Below, one piece after another: positions 62,771-64,000 of a DNA stretch of 64,000 nucleotides. The notes under the pieces are model-generated. The model had not been told where the DNA came from. It ran no database searches and saw only the letters and a list, made by a program, of their open reading frames with translations. Numbering within the stretch: position 1 is the first letter of the stretch; each line of letters starts with the position of its first letter. Origin of the DNA: an uncultured Flavihumibacter sp. Lineage in GTDB: Bacteria > Bacteroidota > Bacteroidia > Chitinophagales > Chitinophagaceae. Both the position numbers and the translations under genes were made by a program. Location of the stretch: positions 1-64,000 of the forward strand of contig CABHOY010000015.1 in assembly GCA_902168105.1 (NCBI GenBank), given 5' to 3'.

Positions 62771-64000
62771 CTATTCGTTAATGTTGTATTCTTTTAATTT
62801 TCTGTATAAGGTCCTTTCAGAAATACCCAGGTCAAGCGCTGCATCCTTTCTTTTACCCTTATGCTTTTTCAGGGCTTTGACGATCAGTTCTTTCTCTTTG
62901 TCGGCAATGGACAGGGTTTCCTCCACTTCTTCGTGATGGTCGATCTTATTACTTTCCTGTAATATGATCGGCTGCTGGGGTGAAGAAATTGCGTTAGGGA
63001 CCGTGTTCGTGCTCACTTCCGGTTGCGGATGGAAGTTGTGCATCATGTGACTGTCCTGGAAATTGCTGGCATGCGCGATGTTAGGGTTCTGCAGGATGTC
63101 GAAGAACATCTTTTTGAGTTCTGTCACATCCTTCTTCATATCGAAGAACAATTTATACAGGATATCCCTTTCATTAGAGAAGTCGCCGTTGGATTTTGCC
63201 TGCGGTGCTGCGATCATTGGTAACCTGTTAGGTTCGTTCACTTCCGGCAGGAAACGTCTAAGTTCCTGTGCCGTGATCAGTTTGTCCTGCGCCAGTACGG
63301 AGATCTGCTCCGCCATGTTCTTCAGTTCACGTACGTTACCTCTCCACGGATAGTTCACCAGTATGTTACGGGCCTCGTCATCCAGCTGGATACTCGGTGT
63401 TTTGTAACGTTCTGAGAAGTCCACGCAGAACTTACGGAACAACAAAGGAATGTCCTCTTTCCTGTCCCGCAGGGAAGGCACCCTGATGGGCACAGTGTTC
63501 AAACGGTAGTAAAGGTCTTCCCTGAACTTGCCCTGCTGGGTATGATCAAGCAGGTCCCTGTTGGTAGCCGTGATCACACGCACATCTGTTTTCTGCACTT
63601 TGGAAGAACCCACCCTGATAAACTCGCCTGTTTCCAGCATGCGCAGTAGGCGGGCCTGTGTTCCCAGCGGCATTTCCCCGATCTCGTCAAGGAAAATGGT
63701 ACCGCCGTTCACGGTTTCAAAATATCCCTTACGGCTGTCCACGGCTCCGGTAAAAGAGCCTTTTTCATGGCCGAAAAGTTCTGAATCTATAGTCCCTTCC
63801 GGAATAGCGCCGCAGTTTACGGCAATGAAAGGGTTGTGTTTACGGGCACTTAGTGAATGGATAATATTGGAAAACACTTCTTTACCAACGCCGCTTTCAC
63901 CAACTATCAGCACGGTCAGGTCCGTATTGGACACCTGTGCTGCCACCTGCAAGGCATAATTCAATGCAGGCGAGTTTCCTATAATGCCAAACCTGTTTTT
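62771..64000 (-). CDS. Sigma-54-dependent transcriptional activator (partial, 5' end beyond window)
   Basis: The frame is open to the right edge (NRFGIIGNSPALNYALQVAA precedes any ATG), so the gene continues past 64000. AAA+ core: Walker A VGESGVGKE, the sigma-54 contact GSFTGAV (GAFTGA variant), Walker B GGTIFLDEIGEM, and the R-finger region. A C-terminal Fis-type helix-turn-helix (RKDAALDLGISERTLYRKL) binds DNA. No receiver domain is visible in the part seen. It lies 55 bases upstream of lptE. Confidence 0.92.
   Translation of the reverse strand, partial: KNRFGIIGNSPALNYALQVAAQVSNTDLTVLIVGESGVGKEVFSNIIHSLSARKHNPFIAVNCGAIPEGTIDSELFGHEKGSFTGAVDSRKGYFETVNGGTIFLDEIGEMPLGTQARLLRMLETGEFIRVGSSKVQKTDVRVITATNRDLLDHTQQGKFREDLYYRLNTVPIRVPSLRDRKEDIPLLFRKFCVDFSERYKTPSIQLDDEARNILVNYPWRGNVRELKNMAEQISVLAQDKLITAQELRRFLPEVNEPNRLPMIAAPQAKSNGDFSNERDILYKLFFDMKKDVTELKKMFFDILQNPNIAHASNFQDSHMMHNFHPQPEVSTNTVPNAISSPQQPIILQESNKIDHHEEVEETLSIADKEKELIVKALKKHKGKRKDAALDLGISERTLYRKLKEYNINE

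Noticed and set aside
1..64000. CRISPR array
   Set aside because: No regularly spaced repeat series of CRISPR size was seen by eye; the only dispersed repeats are the tRNA-linked ones.

Overview
The window comes from the chromosome of a Bacteroidota member, most likely a Chitinophaga-like Chitinophagaceae. The evidence is two TonB-dependent receptors with carboxypeptidase-regulatory N-termini, a LytS/LytTR pair with a beta-propeller sensor, the short form of prolyl-tRNA synthetase, the run sigma-54 regulator - LptE - TPR-like protein - SecG, weak Shine-Dalgarno sequences, and several TAnnTTTG-type -7 elements. Identification rests on family recognition by eye; no search was run.

Region 1 (1-8588) is an AT-richer accessory block stacked against the 3' end of a tRNA-Leu(CAG) gene (8589-8672, minus strand). 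The last bases of the tRNA plus one flanking base (GTGCCCAG on the + strand) recur at 1867, 4731 and 5816. Each copy is followed by the same non-tRNA arm: TAGCG, eight variable bases, TCGAACCA, then an AT-rich arm that forms an inverted repeat in two of the three copies. These repeats cut the block into segments. Segment A (<1-1866) holds an IS66 transposase end, a DUF5984-like remnant, a decayed tyrosine integrase and three phased TTTAGTCA repeats. Segment B (1867-4730) holds a small hypothetical gene, a two-TM coiled-coil protein and a lipoprotein broken at a G7 tract. Segment C (4731-5815) holds a secreted 120-residue protein and a small cytosolic protein. Segment D (5816-8587) holds a PD-(D/E)XK nuclease-like protein, an IS3 OrfA remnant and a trypsin-like protease with an intact triad. 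B, C and D carry no recognisable recombinase. The region reads as tandem accretion of integrase-less cassettes, some with defence-like cargo, and is the most unusual part of the window.

Region 2 (8780-20660) is core: dapD, a GT4 glycosyltransferase, and tRNA-maturation genes (tsaC, a CCA-adding enzyme, miaA) around a PRiA4_ORF3-like gene; then two paralogous FadL/PorV-like outer-membrane proteins, a Gly/Tyr-rich lipoprotein and proS.

Region 3 (20661-31893): a LytS-type sensor kinase and its LytTR regulator (translationally coupled), a DegP/HtrA protease, acyl-CoA reductase divergent from a dicluster ferredoxin, ddl with a PASTA-domain membrane protein and a rhodanese, and a secreted FAD oxidoreductase.

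Region 4 (31915-37103, minus) is a five-gene cluster: esterase, ATP-grasp ligase with a Lys/Ala-rich tail, GCS2-type carboxylate-amine ligase, class I glutamine amidotransferase and a second ATP-grasp-like protein. It looks like a pathway that makes or modifies a small amide- or peptide-linked compound; the product is unknown.

Region 5 (37231-64000): Oar-like TonB receptor, ribBA, TamB, TraB/GumN protein, a BioF-like PLP enzyme, lipoprotein, DUF1572 protein, gamma-glutamyltransferase, a second TonB receptor, YwqK-like lipoprotein, M14 carboxypeptidase, thioredoxin-like protein, YihY, MltG, SecG, TPR-like protein, LptE and a sigma-54 activator that runs off the right edge.
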